Counted from the stretch's first letter, positions 7,722 to 16,927 are shown. The stretch: DNA of 37,169 bases from Desulfobulbaceae bacterium (GCA_011389815.1 JAABTP010000026.1:1-37169), one strand, 5' to 3'. A program made the numbers and translations. Notes: generated by a model not told the origin, from the sequence alone.

Positions 7722-8492
7722 ATGATCCTTGATACCATCGTAGCACGCAAGAAAGAAGAAGTAGCTGCCCTGAAAAAAAAGGGAATCCGGGCACCGAAAA
7801 CTGAAGCATTGATTGATCCCCCCCGAGGATTCATGCAGGCCCTTGTTGACGCACCAGGCGTAGCCATCATTGCTGAAGCCAAAAAGGCCTCTCCTTCCAA
7901 GGGCATTATTCAGCCTGATTTTGATCCTGTGAAAATAGCGCTCAACTATAAGCAAGGCGGGGCCCATGCCATGTCCGTGCTTACGGACCAGGATTTCTTT
8001 CAAGGCACTATCGAGTATATCCCCCTGGTGAGAAAGACCGTGGACCTGCCTGTGCTCCGCAAGGAGTTCATCATTGATCCCCTGCAAATAGAGGAAGCTG
8101 CTGCCTTTGGAGCTGATGCCATCCTGCTCATCGCGGCCATTCTGGAGACCGAGCAACTCAGAGAGTTTCGTTTGCAGGCTGAAGAAGCAGGCATGGATGT
8201 GCTGGTCGAAGTCCATAACAAGGCAGAGCTGGAAAAGACCTTAGTTGCTGAGAGCAAGTTAATTGGTATTAATAACCGTAACCTGAACGACTTTAGCGTT
8301 GATTTAGAAACCACGTTCCGGCTCCAACAAGAGATCCCCCAGGGAATCCCCATTGTCAGTGAATCAGGCATATCCAGCCGCGACGAAATGTTGCGACTCC
8401 AGCAAGCAGGTATTACAGCAGCCCTGATTGGAGAAAGCCTGATGCGCAGCACTACCCAGGGAGAGACGCTTCGTCACTTCCTCTCCACCTGA
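7722..8492 (+). CDS. trpC: Indole-3-glycerol-phosphate synthase
   Basis: A 256-residue TIM barrel of the usual length. It closes CdRP to indole-3-glycerol phosphate in tryptophan synthesis. Motifs: IIAEAKKASPSKG with the catalytic Lys and substrate-binding residues (about residues 46-58), SVLTDQDFFQG, LRKEFIIDPLQIEEA with the second Lys/Glu, GINNRNL, and the phosphate-binding SESGISS and ALIGESLM. The ATG at 7722 gives the normal N-terminus MILDTIVARKKEEV. It is followed 43 bases later by trpF, the preceding step in the pathway, in the same direction. Confidence 0.96.
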   Translation: MILDTIVARKKEEVAALKKKGIRAPKTEALIDPPRGFMQALVDAPGVAIIAEAKKASPSKGIIQPDFDPVKIALNYKQGGAHAMSVLTDQDFFQGTIEYIPLVRKTVDLPVLRKEFIIDPLQIEEAAAFGADAILLIAAILETEQLREFRLQAEEAGMDVLVEVHNKAELEKTLVAESKLIGINNRNLNDFSVDLETTFRLQQEIPQGIPIVSESGISSRDEMLRLQQAGITAALIGESLMRSTTQGETLRHFLST

Positions 8493-8535
8493 CATCCACT
8501 TCAACCTATCAATCTGGAACGAATAAGTTTATGTC

Positions 8536-9228
8536 ATGAAAGCGGATCGAATTCGTATCAAGATGTGCGGCACCACCAACCTGGAAGATGCCTTGGCAGC
8601 AGTAGAGGCAGGCGTGGATGCCTTGGGATTTATCTTTTATACAAAAAGCCCACGCAATGTCGACCCTAAGATGGTCAGGATCATTATTGAACAGCTCCCG
8701 CCCTTTGTTGATACGGTCGGGGTCTTTGTTGATCGTAACCGGAAAGAGGTGGAAGAAATCATCCGCTTTTGTGGCCTGGGGTATGCCCAATTACACGGCC
8801 AGGAATCACCCAAATACTGCGAACGTCTGGCCCGTTTCACAGCTCCTTGCCAGGTGATCAAGGCCCTGCGAGTTGGTGGCAACGTACAGGCAAGTGATAT
8901 CACGCCCTATAACGATCACGTAAAAGGCTTTCTCTTAGACACCTACCAAAAAGGGGTGAAAGGCGGCACTGGCCAGCGCTTTGACTGGTCCTTGATTCAG
9001 GGCTTGAAGCTGCAACGGGATGTTATTCTGGCTGGTGGCCTTGATCCTGACAATGTGCATGAGGCCCTTGCCGCTGCTGGCCCCTATGCGCTGGATGTTA
9101 ACTCAGGGGTTGAAATACATCCACGACAAAAGGATCACGGACTGATCAGACAATTTGTTCAACAAGTGCGCACCTGGGAGCAGGCGCGAACAGACAGAAA
9201 ACCGGATGGGATAACAATAAGCGACTGA
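8536..9228 (+). CDS. trpF: Phosphoribosylanthranilate isomerase
   Basis: A 230-residue TIM barrel that converts PRA to CdRP, the substrate of TrpC. It opens with IRIKMCGTTNLEDALAAVEA and GVDALGFIFYTKSPRNV, containing the catalytic Cys of the KICG-type motif. Later come VGVFVDRN, the second catalytic segment LLDTYQKGVKGGTGQRFDW (Asp and GGTG) and the phosphate loop ILAGGLDPDNV with ALDVNSGVE. There is a C-terminal extension of about 20 charged residues beyond the usual end. It is co-directional with trpC and precedes aroC by 191 bases. Confidence 0.96.
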   Translation: MKADRIRIKMCGTTNLEDALAAVEAGVDALGFIFYTKSPRNVDPKMVRIIIEQLPPFVDTVGVFVDRNRKEVEEIIRFCGLGYAQLHGQESPKYCERLARFTAPCQVIKALRVGGNVQASDITPYNDHVKGFLLDTYQKGVKGGTGQRFDWSLIQGLKLQRDVILAGGLDPDNVHEALAAAGPYALDVNSGVEIHPRQKDHGLIRQFVQQVRTWEQARTDRKPDGITISD

Positions 9229-9419
9229 CAAGCGGCTGGACACGGTTTGGACGCATTTTTCTGCTCTTCAAATGGCTTGTCATCGTTGAAGAAAGGGGGT
9301 AAATACATAAACAGTGATGGTGAAAGAGAGCGTAAAAGACATGAAAGCCGGTTGGGCACCTCCAAGACGTCTGCTGGTATTGTCTTCATATAAAACGTAT
9401 AATTGACGAGAGCAGGTTT

Positions 9420-10496
9420 ATGGCAGGAAGCACATTTGGCACGGTCTTTAAGGTGACAACCTGGGGCGAATCACACGGCACCGCCCTTGGTGCAGTGATT
9501 GACGGTTGCCCTCCAGGGATTGACTTAACGCCAGAGATGATTCAAGAGGAACTGGAGCGTCGTCGGCCAGGAAAGGGCGGAGCCACTTCGCCGCGCAACG
9601 AACCTGATATGGTGCAGATTCTCTCCGGGATTTTTCAACCTGCGGACTGTCCTGTTTCTAAAACCACAGGAACACCCATTTCCCTGGTTATTTTTAATAA
9701 AGACGCCCATTCCAAGTCCTATAGTCATTTACAGGATGTTTTTCGGCCCGGTCACGGAGATCTGACCTATCAGATAAAATACGGCATCCGCGATCATCGG
9801 GGCGGTGGCCGGGCCTCAGCCAGAGAAACCGCAGCCCGTGTGGCAGCAGGCACTGTGGCTCAACAGCTTCTTGAACAGCACCACATGTCCGTGCAGGCCT
9901 ATACTGTGGCTCTGGGAGGCATCAAAGCAGAACAGCGCAATTTTGATCAGATTGAACAGAATCGTCTGTTCTGCCCTGATAATGCGGCTGCAGAACAAAT
10001 GGAAGAACGGATCAGAGAGGTATGCGGTCAGGGTGATACCCTGGGTGGTATTGTTGAAATTCGGGCCCGTTGCAAGGCTGGACTGGGCGAGCCGGTCTTT
10101 GATAAGCTTGACGGTGAATTGACCCGTGCCCTGATGTCTATCGGCGCTGTCAAAGGGGTTGAGATCGGCTCAGGCTTTCAGGCAGCTGCAATGTTGGGTT
10201 CTGAAAATAATGATCCCATCACTCCAGAAGGATTTGTTACCAATAATGCAGGCGGTATCCTGGCTGGGGTGAGTAACGGTGAGGATATCATTGTCCGGGT
10301 GGCGGTGAAGCCCATTCCTTCCATTCATAAAGAGCAGCAAACCGTGAACAGGGCTAATGAGCCTGTGGGGATCAAGGTGGGAGGACGCCATGATATTTCT
10401 GCCATTCCGAGAATCATTCCGGTCTGTGAGGCTATGGTTCGTTTGACCCTTGCAGATCATCTTTTGCGCCAACAGGCCATTACAACAATTGAGTAA
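9420..10496 (+). CDS. aroC: Chorismate synthase
   Basis: A 358-residue protein matching the typical length. It converts EPSP to chorismate using reduced FMN, feeding the tryptophan branch served by trpC and trpF just upstream. Signatures: TWGESHGTALGAVIDGCPPG at the N-terminus, RRPGKGGATSPRNEPD, the FRPGHGDLTYQIKYGIRDH region with GGGRASARETAARVAAG, and the C-terminal GRHDISAIPRIIPVCEAM. The ATG at 9420 has GAGAGCAGG just upstream. The 191-base gap before it contains a TATAAT at about 9397 that could be a -10, but without a convincing -35, so an own promoter is possible rather than shown. Confidence 0.97.
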   Translation: MAGSTFGTVFKVTTWGESHGTALGAVIDGCPPGIDLTPEMIQEELERRRPGKGGATSPRNEPDMVQILSGIFQPADCPVSKTTGTPISLVIFNKDAHSKSYSHLQDVFRPGHGDLTYQIKYGIRDHRGGGRASARETAARVAAGTVAQQLLEQHHMSVQAYTVALGGIKAEQRNFDQIEQNRLFCPDNAAAEQMEERIREVCGQGDTLGGIVEIRARCKAGLGEPVFDKLDGELTRALMSIGAVKGVEIGSGFQAAAMLGSENNDPITPEGFVTNNAGGILAGVSNGEDIIVRVAVKPIPSIHKEQQTVNRANEPVGIKVGGRHDISAIPRIIPVCEAMVRLTLADHLLRQQAITTIE

Positions 10497-10535
10497 ACAA
10501 AGCTCAAAGCACAGGTATACCAAGTAAGGCGGGGA

Positions 10536-12116
10536 TTGACAGATACAGTGGATAATATCAGGAAAATTTTGATGGTTACCCGTGAGTATGACGGCGTGGC
10601 CGGAGCTGGCGGTGTTAAGGATGTCTGTCGACAGCTGTCAGAAGCCTTAGTGCAACATGCCGGATGTGATGTTCGCGTGGTCTTGCCCTGTTATGGATTT
10701 ATTGAGGCGCAAGCGCTTGGCTTTCAACAGGTTCAGTTGCCTTGTCCGGTGTTTGAGGTTGATATGCATTATCCAGGCCAAGAGCGACGGGAACCTGTTG
10801 CTCTCTGGATGAAAAAAGAGCAGGGGGTAATAATCTACCTGCTGGATTCCCCGCGCTTTGCAGAAAAACAGGCTGTCTATACCTATACCCTGGCAGAAGA
10901 GCGGCAAGAGAGCTGGCACAAGGCCGGAACAGGCCATTTTGATTTCTTTGCCATGAATGTCCTGCTGCAAAAGGCGGCGTTGGACCTGATGATCCTGCTT
11001 GATCAGCGCCCGGATATCATTCACTGTCATGACGGACATGCTGCCATCCTGCCTGCTCTGCTCCGGGAACAGAGTGGATACCGCCATTTTTTTTGCAAGA
11101 CCGGGGCCGTAGTGACCATCCATAATGCCGGTTTTGGCTATCATCAGGATGTGGATGATGTGGCCTTTGCCCAGGCAATAACTGGTCTTCCCAACTCGGT
11201 TATTCAGGCTGGTCTGTTCAATAATGCCTTTAACCCCTTTGTGGTTGCAGCAGGCTATGCCCGGATCAATACAGTGAGCGAGCAGTATGCCCGTGAGCTT
11301 CAGGAAAGTGATGAGGACAGCCGGACCGGTTGGCTTGGTCATAAGCTCCTGGAAAAGGATGTTGATTTGGTCGGGATCACCAACGGGGTAAACCCGGAAG
11401 ACTTTAATCCGGCACAGGGAAAAAAGATCGGGTTGGCAGCCAATTTTAATCCGGCAGCAGGGAAATTAGCCGGGAAAAAGCAGTGCAAGAAAGAGATGTT
11501 GCACCTCTGCCGTGGTGGTGAGCAATGGGCTGTTGTTGAGCAATATGGTTTTCTGGAGAATACAGTAGATAATCCGCTCATGACCTTTATCGGTCGCTTG
11601 ACCGCCCAAAAGGGAGTGGATCTTCTGTTGCAAGCAGCTTCATTGCTAGAGAAAGATTTTCAGCTTCTGGTTCTTGGCAGTGGTGATAGTGTACTGGAGC
11701 AGCAATTACAGGAGCTGGCAGAGGATGATCAAGGATATGGTCAAATTTGTTTCCTCAAGGGATACGATCCTGCCCTGGCCCTGAAAATTTATGCAGCCGG
11801 AGACTTCTTTCTCATCCCCTCTCTGTATGAACCTTGTGGTTTAACAGACTATATCGCCCAGCTCTTTGGTAATATCCCCATTGTCCACCATGTCGGAGGC
11901 CTGGTTAAGGTACTGGACAGGAAAACCGGATTTACCTATGAGCAGCATAGCGCAGAGGCCCTTGCCAGAACCATGTCCCAGGCTCAGGAGATGTACCAAG
12001 ACAGTCCGGAAGAGCTGGACAGTATGCGAAAGGCAGCTGTGCAACATATCCGAACCCATTATAGTTGGCAGCATGTGATGAAAGAGTATATTGCCCTGTA
12101 TCGCAAGGCGGTTTAA
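10536..12116 (+). CDS. glgA: Glycogen/starch synthase, GT5-like and divergent
   Basis: A 526-residue GT-B glycosyltransferase expected to elongate alpha-1,4-glucan from a nucleotide-glucose. Motifs in order: GAGGVKDV near residue 22, PDIIHCHDGHAA, VVTIHNAGFGYH, NTVSEQYARE, GITNGVNPEDFNP, FIGRLTAQKGVDLLLQAAS, and the donor-site PSLYEPCGLTDYIAQLFGNI, then PIVHHVGGL. The usual N-terminal KxGGLgDV is replaced by GxGGVKDV, losing the Lys that contacts ADP-glucose in E. coli GlgA, and the usual TGGL is VGGL. The TTG at 10536 is chosen because AAGG lies six bases upstream. It follows aroC closely. It may use a different donor or be a paralogue. Confidence 0.85.
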   Translation: MTDTVDNIRKILMVTREYDGVAGAGGVKDVCRQLSEALVQHAGCDVRVVLPCYGFIEAQALGFQQVQLPCPVFEVDMHYPGQERREPVALWMKKEQGVIIYLLDSPRFAEKQAVYTYTLAEERQESWHKAGTGHFDFFAMNVLLQKAALDLMILLDQRPDIIHCHDGHAAILPALLREQSGYRHFFCKTGAVVTIHNAGFGYHQDVDDVAFAQAITGLPNSVIQAGLFNNAFNPFVVAAGYARINTVSEQYARELQESDEDSRTGWLGHKLLEKDVDLVGITNGVNPEDFNPAQGKKIGLAANFNPAAGKLAGKKQCKKEMLHLCRGGEQWAVVEQYGFLENTVDNPLMTFIGRLTAQKGVDLLLQAASLLEKDFQLLVLGSGDSVLEQQLQELAEDDQGYGQICFLKGYDPALALKIYAAGDFFLIPSLYEPCGLTDYIAQLFGNIPIVHHVGGLVKVLDRKTGFTYEQHSAEALARTMSQAQEMYQDSPEELDSMRKAAVQHIRTHYSWQHVMKEYIALYRKAV

Positions 12117-12135
12117 CCAGTATGCTGGCTTTGCT

Positions 12136-13077
12136 ATGAACACCGCAGAACGTGGCGCTTCCTATAACACCGGAAGAACATCCCTGGGAGACCGTCGCTA
12201 TCGCAACAGCTGGTTTGATCGACAACGGAATTTCTTTACCCGCCAGTTTTTTGCTGATTTTTTCGCCCTGATCTATTCTTTTCAACAACTCTACCAGTCC
12301 TATTGTGAATGTCGAGGCCTGGCCATGGGAAGGAGCTGCTACTTAGTACATCACCATGGTGAAAATGTTCATTGCAAAATTTGGGACCAGCTGAACGAGA
12401 TGATCGGCGAAGAGAACGACAAAGGAGCACTCTGGAACCTGCAGGAGCTCTGTCGCCGTGTCTGGCCTGAAGGCGAAAAAGAGAATAATGTTGAAGGCTC
12501 TCTGATTGTTTGGCTGCTGGGCTCTATTTTTCATGAAGCCATCCGTCTGCGAGAGGATGTGAGTATTCTCAATAATTATGGCAATGCAACCTTTAACACA
12601 CAACAGACAGGAGCAAACCGGGACAACCAGTCCCAGCCGCAAAATCTCCCGGCTTCCCGTTTAGCAAAGGCTATGGACCGGGAGAACCTGATTAAACGGG
12701 TTGCTGTTGATGTTATGCAGCAGATGGAACAGCTGGCCTTTCTCTTTGGTCAAACTAATTATATGTTGCGGACCATGCTGCCCGGCCTTGCAGATAATTT
12801 TCTCCTGGTTCGTTTTTTGGTGGAACAGGAAGATGTTGTTGAGGATCTTTGGGGAGAAGGTCTTGTCAATGTTTTTGCTGATATGTACGACAATACCCCG
12901 GCCTTAGGTTTTTGCGCTGCTGGCAGCAGTTATAAGAGCGGTCAATGGTACACCCGTGCTCTGGTTATGTATAAACGGGCCCTGGAGTTTGATGAAGGCT
13001 GTAACGAGGCACAGAGCAAAGTTCATGAATTAGAGCTGCTGATTGAAAAAAGCAGTGCTTTTTTGGGCGCAGCATAG
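12136..13077 (+). CDS. Hypothetical protein downstream of glgA
   Basis: About 313 residues from the ATG at 12136; an upstream in-frame TTG at 12091 would overlap glgA and is less likely. It is soluble and mostly helical, with no signal peptide and no recognised catalytic motif. The C-terminal third (QWYTRALVMYKRALEFDEGC) looks like one TPR-type helix pair followed by a coiled stretch. A Gln/Asn-rich linker lies near residues 150-170. It starts 19 bases after the glgA stop, so it is probably co-transcribed and may serve glycogen metabolism, but nothing in the protein itself shows this. I do not recognise the family. Confidence 0.7.
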   Translation: MNTAERGASYNTGRTSLGDRRYRNSWFDRQRNFFTRQFFADFFALIYSFQQLYQSYCECRGLAMGRSCYLVHHHGENVHCKIWDQLNEMIGEENDKGALWNLQELCRRVWPEGEKENNVEGSLIVWLLGSIFHEAIRLREDVSILNNYGNATFNTQQTGANRDNQSQPQNLPASRLAKAMDRENLIKRVAVDVMQQMEQLAFLFGQTNYMLRTMLPGLADNFLLVRFLVEQEDVVEDLWGEGLVNVFADMYDNTPALGFCAAGSSYKSGQWYTRALVMYKRALEFDEGCNEAQSKVHELELLIEKSSAFLGAA

Positions 13078-13101
13078 AGATACCGTAAAACAACAGACCT
13101 C

Positions 13102-13158
13102 TGTCCCCCTCCCCTTTTCCCCTGTTGGGGTCGTGCTATGAGGGGAGGGAGGAGGACA
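13102..13158. terminator. Large inverted repeat between convergent genes
   Basis: TGTCC at 13102-13106 pairs with GGACA at 13154-13158, CCCTCCCC (13107-13114) with GGGGAGGG (13142-13149), and an inner CCCC/GGGG (13119-13122 and 13127-13130) can also pair. It sits between the stop of the 12136-13077 gene and the convergent stop at 13184, the place for a bidirectional terminator. There is no clean T-run, so intrinsic termination is uncertain. Confidence 0.45.
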
Positions 13159-13183
13159 ATAAAATGCTCTTCAAGTAGTCTTC

Positions 13184-13987
13184 TTACAGCCCTTTCTCCA
13201 ACCGTCGTACGGTAAAGATTCCCTCATCCATCTCGTCCTTAAACGTAATATTATCCAGTTTCAGGACGGTCTTATGCTCGGTCTTCTTGCCCTTTTTCTT
13301 GGTCACATGGGTTTCGGTGGCGATCCAGATGCCGTCAATCTGTTCCAGCTTCTTCACATCAAAATACTTGAGATACCCGCCGTCCCGCACCCAATGTACG
13401 GCCTTGACCACGAAATAATTATCCTGCCGAACAAAGACAATGGATTTTTCATAGCCAGTCTCGTCAATGACCTCCGGGTCTCTTGGCAGGGCCTCAATCA
13501 GCCAGACCTTATGACCGTTATCCTCTTGCTCCTTCAAGATTTTAAAATCATAATCTTCCAGATTTCGTGAGGTCATATCTGCATAATTCAGATCCGATCC
13601 CATAAAGCTGGAGCTTTTGTCATCCGTGGCAATACGCTTGGTCTTGCGCAGGGCGGGCAGATAAAGCCATTGATCATCGTCCTTGGCCTCATTATCATAA
13701 TCATAGGTGAGAAAACCAGTATCCTTGACATCTGGCGGATGGAGAAAAAACATAATCCGATGGGTATCCTCACCAAAATCTTTGGAGTACGAATGGATTT
13801 TGCGGACCCGCTCGCTGCCGTTTTTATCAATGAGGATCATGGTCATATCATTTTCCTGATTATCACCGTCCTCCCGGTCTTCGACCTGTTGCATAATAGC
13901 ACGGGCCTTGGGATCATCCTTGGCAAAGGTTACACTGGTAGCAAGTAGAGAGCAGGATAGCAGGATGGATAACATACAATATTTCAT
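13184..13987 (-). CDS. Outer-membrane lipoprotein-sorting protein (LolA-like)
   Basis: A 267-residue exported protein. Residues 1-22 form a signal peptide (MKYCMLSILLSCSLLATSVT, then FA before KDD). The mature part has the family pattern: KARAIMQQVEDREDGDN, MTMILIDKNGSERVRKIHSY, FFLHPPDVKDTGFLTYDYDN, DDQWLYLPALRKTKRI and SFMGSDLNYADMTSRNLEDY. These belong to periplasmic LolA/LolB-like proteins usually encoded next to an MMPL/RND exporter, as here, where the 14085-16514 exporter is immediately upstream on the same strand. AGGAG lies seven bases before the ATG. It probably works with the exporter in moving a lipid or lipoprotein-like cargo. Confidence 0.88.
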   Translation of the reverse strand: MKYCMLSILLSCSLLATSVTFAKDDPKARAIMQQVEDREDGDNQENDMTMILIDKNGSERVRKIHSYSKDFGEDTHRIMFFLHPPDVKDTGFLTYDYDNEAKDDDQWLYLPALRKTKRIATDDKSSSFMGSDLNYADMTSRNLEDYDFKILKEQEDNGHKVWLIEALPRDPEVIDETGYEKSIVFVRQDNYFVVKAVHWVRDGGYLKYFDVKKLEQIDGIWIATETHVTKKKGKKTEHKTVLKLDNITFKDEMDEGIFTVRRLEKGL

Positions 13988-14084
13988 AAAAAATCTCCTA
14001 ATGTAAATGATAAAAATAATATCAAGGTTTAAGGTTTTCTCTTCTTGATCTGTATGAAATTCCAGCTCATCATGAATCCCTCCT

Positions 14085-16514
14085 TTAACATGCGACTATG
14101 GAACTGCTCTTTTGCCGATTGACCAACACCATCAGAGCTGGAGCAATGAAATAATCAGAAAGCAGGGCCATGATAATAGTTAAACCGGTGAGCCAGCCAA
14201 AGTTAAAGAGGTTATTCAGATTAGCAAACATAAAGATAAAAAATCCCAGAGAGAGCACACAGGTGGTGATCAGCATGGCCCGCCCGGTACTGTGCAGAGT
14301 CTCCATGACTGCTTGTTTGGCATCGCCTCTCTGTTCAAAATAACGGCGAAAATTATGCATAAAGTGGATGGTATCATCCACAGCCAGGCCGATGGAGATA
14401 CTTCCTATCAGCATGGTAAACAGATCCAGCGGCACATGAAACCAGCCCATGATGCCCAGAGTCAGAATGATGGGAAAGAGGTTCGGGATCATACTCAACA
14501 GGCCGGTGCGCAGTTTGCCGATAAGCAGAATCATCAAAGTGCTGATCACGACCAAGGCAATAGCATAGCTCTTGGCCATACTGCGGATAACCCGGGCCAT
14601 AGTCTGGGCGAGAAGGGCTGTCATGCCGGTGGAATTTATCTTGAGTTCCGGGAAGTTTTCCTGAAAATATTCTTCAACCTCGTTGATAAAAGCTGTATAG
14701 GCCACGGCATCCTGAAACGGCGTTTTTATGGTGAACCGGGCCTTGGAAAACTGACTGTCTGTCACATCTTCCAGGTCATCAGAGCCGCTGTTTTCAAAGA
14801 GAAGAAATTCCTGGGGAATAAGCTCGGGATTATCCGGCACAGTATAAAACTCTGGTCGGTTCTCGTTCAAGGCCTGATGGATTTCCTTGAGGATGGCTGT
14901 GATACTCCATGCCTTGCCCGCAAATATCTTGCCTTTTTCCAGCTGTTCCACATACTCTGCTGCATTGTCCAGCCGTTGCAGGAGATCCGGGTCATAGAGA
15001 CCGTTGACCTTGCCCGTGTCCAGCACTACTTCCAAGGCAATAGATCCCCGCATTTTCTCATCAATGGTTTCTGAGGCTATACGAATGGAGGAATCTTCTT
15101 TATACCAACGGACAACATCATGGGAAAAATTGATCCTGGTGATGCCGATTATGGAGATAATCAAGATCAGAATCATGGCAGCGAGGATGGCCTTGGGATT
15201 ACCAGTGGAAAAATGTCCTACAGCAGACAGGATGCTATCAAGCCGTGTCCCGGCTTTTTCTGATGATTGTTCCTTACCTTCCTTGAGGGGAATCAAAGCA
15301 AGAAGGGATGGCAGAAGAATAATGGTATACAGCAGGGCCAGGATAACGCCCGCAGCTGCGTAGACTCCCAGATCCGCAATAGGGGCTATATCTGCGTTGG
15401 AAAAGGAAAGCAGACCACCTGCCGTGGTCAGTGAGGTCATCAGGATAGCCAGCCCGGAATGCCCCATAGCGTATTCGACAGCTTCAGCCTTATCGCCCTT
15501 ATTTTTCCGAAAGCGGTGAAAGAAGATCGCCAGAATATGAACCGAGTCGCCCACCCCCACTGCCAGCAGAAAAGAAGGCAGGATCTGGGTAGGTAATTTC
15601 ATTGGTGTGCCAAAGGTCGCCATCAGGCCTAAGGTGGAAAGAAGCGAGAGAACAACAATCAGCAAGGGCAGAACAACAGCTGAAGCCCGGCGAAACATGA
15701 GAAAAAGAAAAGTTCCAATGGTCAGACCGACCAGCAGCATAAACTTTCTCATATTCTTCATCATGGCCTTTTTGAGAAAGTCGGTGACCACCGGACCGCC
15801 GGCGACGTATATTTCAAAATCCGAGGCACGATAGTCTTCAACAATCCGGGTTACGGCCTGAACCACCTCGCCGTTTTCCGCATCAGTCAGATAAATTCGC
15901 TCTTCCTGCTGGGTGTTCACTTCCGTGTCCTCAGCAAAACCGGCCAATATATCATCAATCTCTTCTTCCCCCTGGGAAGAGTAGGGCTGCATTTGCAGGA
16001 CAATGGCTGTGAAGTCGCCCTGTTCGGAAATAAGCAGATTCTTATACATGGGATTGGACAGGGCCCGTTCCTTGACAGCAGCAAGTTCTTCAGGAGTTTC
16101 CGGCCAATGTTCCAGGAGATCTTCAACAATGAGCTTATCCCCTTCTCCTCTGGTATTGCGGGCATTGATCAGGCTGTTGATATCATCCACATAAGGGACG
16201 TTGTCCCGGAGCTCCACATGCAGCTTTTGTAATTTCCGGAGAAAATCCGGCGCAAAAATATCTTTGCTTTTGACCGCGACAATAACCATTTCGGTATTGC
16301 CGAACTGATCCCGGAAGGCATTATAATCCAGCAGGGCTGGGTCAGTTTCGTGGAGAAAGCCCTCTGTGGAGGTGTCCAGAGTCAGGTTAGGGATCTGGGA
16401 AAGTAATGCTCCGGCAAAAAGGGCAAGGAAGAAGAGAGTGATGAGATTATGCCGGTAAAACAGGTGTGCTGCTCCGGCAAACTTTTTTTCTATACGGTTT
16501 CGAGTATACTTCAT
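14085..16514 (-). CDS. MMPL/RND-family exporter (HAE3-like)
   Basis: An 809-residue inner-membrane protein with the duplicated RND layout: one N-terminal TM (LITLFFLALFAGALLS), a periplasmic loop of about 200 residues, a block of TM helices (FMLLVGLTIGTFLFLMF through LLSFSNADIAPIADLGVYAA), then the same again, ending with GLAVDDTIHFMHNFRRYFEQ and VLSLGFFIFMFANLNNLFNF. GVGDSVHILAIFFHRFR and GLAVDDTIHFMHNFRR are the paired motif D regions carrying the proton-relay Asp residues. HAE3-type exporters move lipids such as hopanoids. The neighbouring lipoprotein-sorting gene is the usual partner. The cargo is not readable from the sequence. Confidence 0.92.
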   Translation of the reverse strand: MKYTRNRIEKKFAGAAHLFYRHNLITLFFLALFAGALLSQIPNLTLDTSTEGFLHETDPALLDYNAFRDQFGNTEMVIVAVKSKDIFAPDFLRKLQKLHVELRDNVPYVDDINSLINARNTRGEGDKLIVEDLLEHWPETPEELAAVKERALSNPMYKNLLISEQGDFTAIVLQMQPYSSQGEEEIDDILAGFAEDTEVNTQQEERIYLTDAENGEVVQAVTRIVEDYRASDFEIYVAGGPVVTDFLKKAMMKNMRKFMLLVGLTIGTFLFLMFRRASAVVLPLLIVVLSLLSTLGLMATFGTPMKLPTQILPSFLLAVGVGDSVHILAIFFHRFRKNKGDKAEAVEYAMGHSGLAILMTSLTTAGGLLSFSNADIAPIADLGVYAAAGVILALLYTIILLPSLLALIPLKEGKEQSSEKAGTRLDSILSAVGHFSTGNPKAILAAMILILIISIIGITRINFSHDVVRWYKEDSSIRIASETIDEKMRGSIALEVVLDTGKVNGLYDPDLLQRLDNAAEYVEQLEKGKIFAGKAWSITAILKEIHQALNENRPEFYTVPDNPELIPQEFLLFENSGSDDLEDVTDSQFSKARFTIKTPFQDAVAYTAFINEVEEYFQENFPELKINSTGMTALLAQTMARVIRSMAKSYAIALVVISTLMILLIGKLRTGLLSMIPNLFPIILTLGIMGWFHVPLDLFTMLIGSISIGLAVDDTIHFMHNFRRYFEQRGDAKQAVMETLHSTGRAMLITTCVLSLGFFIFMFANLNNLFNFGWLTGLTIIMALLSDYFIAPALMVLVNRQKSSSIVAC

Positions 16515-16560
16515 AAAGGGTACCTTTTCTTTTTGATGAGCATGCTAAGGCACTGATAAT

Positions 16561-16596
16561 AAAAAAACCCCGAATTCCTCGTCAGGAATCGGGGTT
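16561..16596 (-). terminator. Intrinsic terminator after tRNA-Met
   Basis: Read on the minus strand, AACCCCGATTCC and GGAATTCGGGGTT pair around TGACGA with one bulged base, followed directly by seven Ts (16561-16567). It lies just downstream of the tRNA gene and upstream of the exporter start, so it ends the tRNA transcript. Confidence 0.85.
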
Positions 16597-16629
16597 ATAT
16601 TATAAACCGGGCTACACCGGAGTGTTTTG

Positions 16630-16706
16630 TGGTGGCGATGCAGGGACTTGAACCCCGGACACCACGGATATGAGCCGTGCGCTCTCACCAGCTGAGCTAC
16701 ATCGCC
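16630..16706 (-). tRNA. tRNA-Met (anticodon CAT)
   Basis: A 77-base cloverleaf. The acceptor stem pairs GGCGATG (5' end at 16706) with CATCGCC; the D-arm contains TAGCTCAGCTGGTGAGAGC, the anticodon stem CACGG/CCGTG encloses the loop CTCATAT with CAT at positions 34-36, and the T-arm reads GGGGTTCAAGTCCC. The CCA end is encoded (16630-16632), with A as discriminator base. The sequence looks like an elongator tRNA-Met; a tRNA-Ile2 whose CAT is modified to lysidine cannot be fully excluded by eye. It does not have the initiator features. It has its own terminator. Confidence 0.93.
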
Positions 16707-16860
16707 AAAAGTGAACATGTAAAACGCATATTGTTTAAGGCAGGAGATATTGCCCTTTTTTTATCTTTCTGTCAAGAAAAAAGAATATACGCAGGCTAAA
16801 AAATGAACTACCTCGCCCCCAGCGGCGGGGTAATAGACCCAGAGCTTCGCAATAAAGCAA

Positions 16861-16890
16861 AGCGGCATTACCCGAAAGGATAATGCCGCT
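16861..16890 (-). terminator. Hairpin terminator after groEL
   Basis: A perfect 10-base inverted repeat, AGCGGCATTA and TAATGCCGCT, with an inner CC/GG pair, 38 bases beyond the groEL stop. The minus strand continues TTGCTTTATT, a weak T-rich tail. This is consistent with termination of the groES-groEL transcript. Confidence 0.65.
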
Positions 16891-16927
16891 GAGTCCGACA
16901 GGTCGGTTCAGGGGACAGAGAGGGCAA

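Noticed and set aside
7485-8216. 243-codon minus-strand frame through the 23-bp array and trpC
   Set aside because: Its C-terminus is only translated repeat (Phe/Pro/Arg) and the rest is antisense to trpC.
9229-9419. Small gene or leader peptide before aroC
   Set aside because: A 29-codon frame from 9316 and a short hydrophobic frame exist, but neither has Trp codons in tandem, a ribosome site or a recognisable product.
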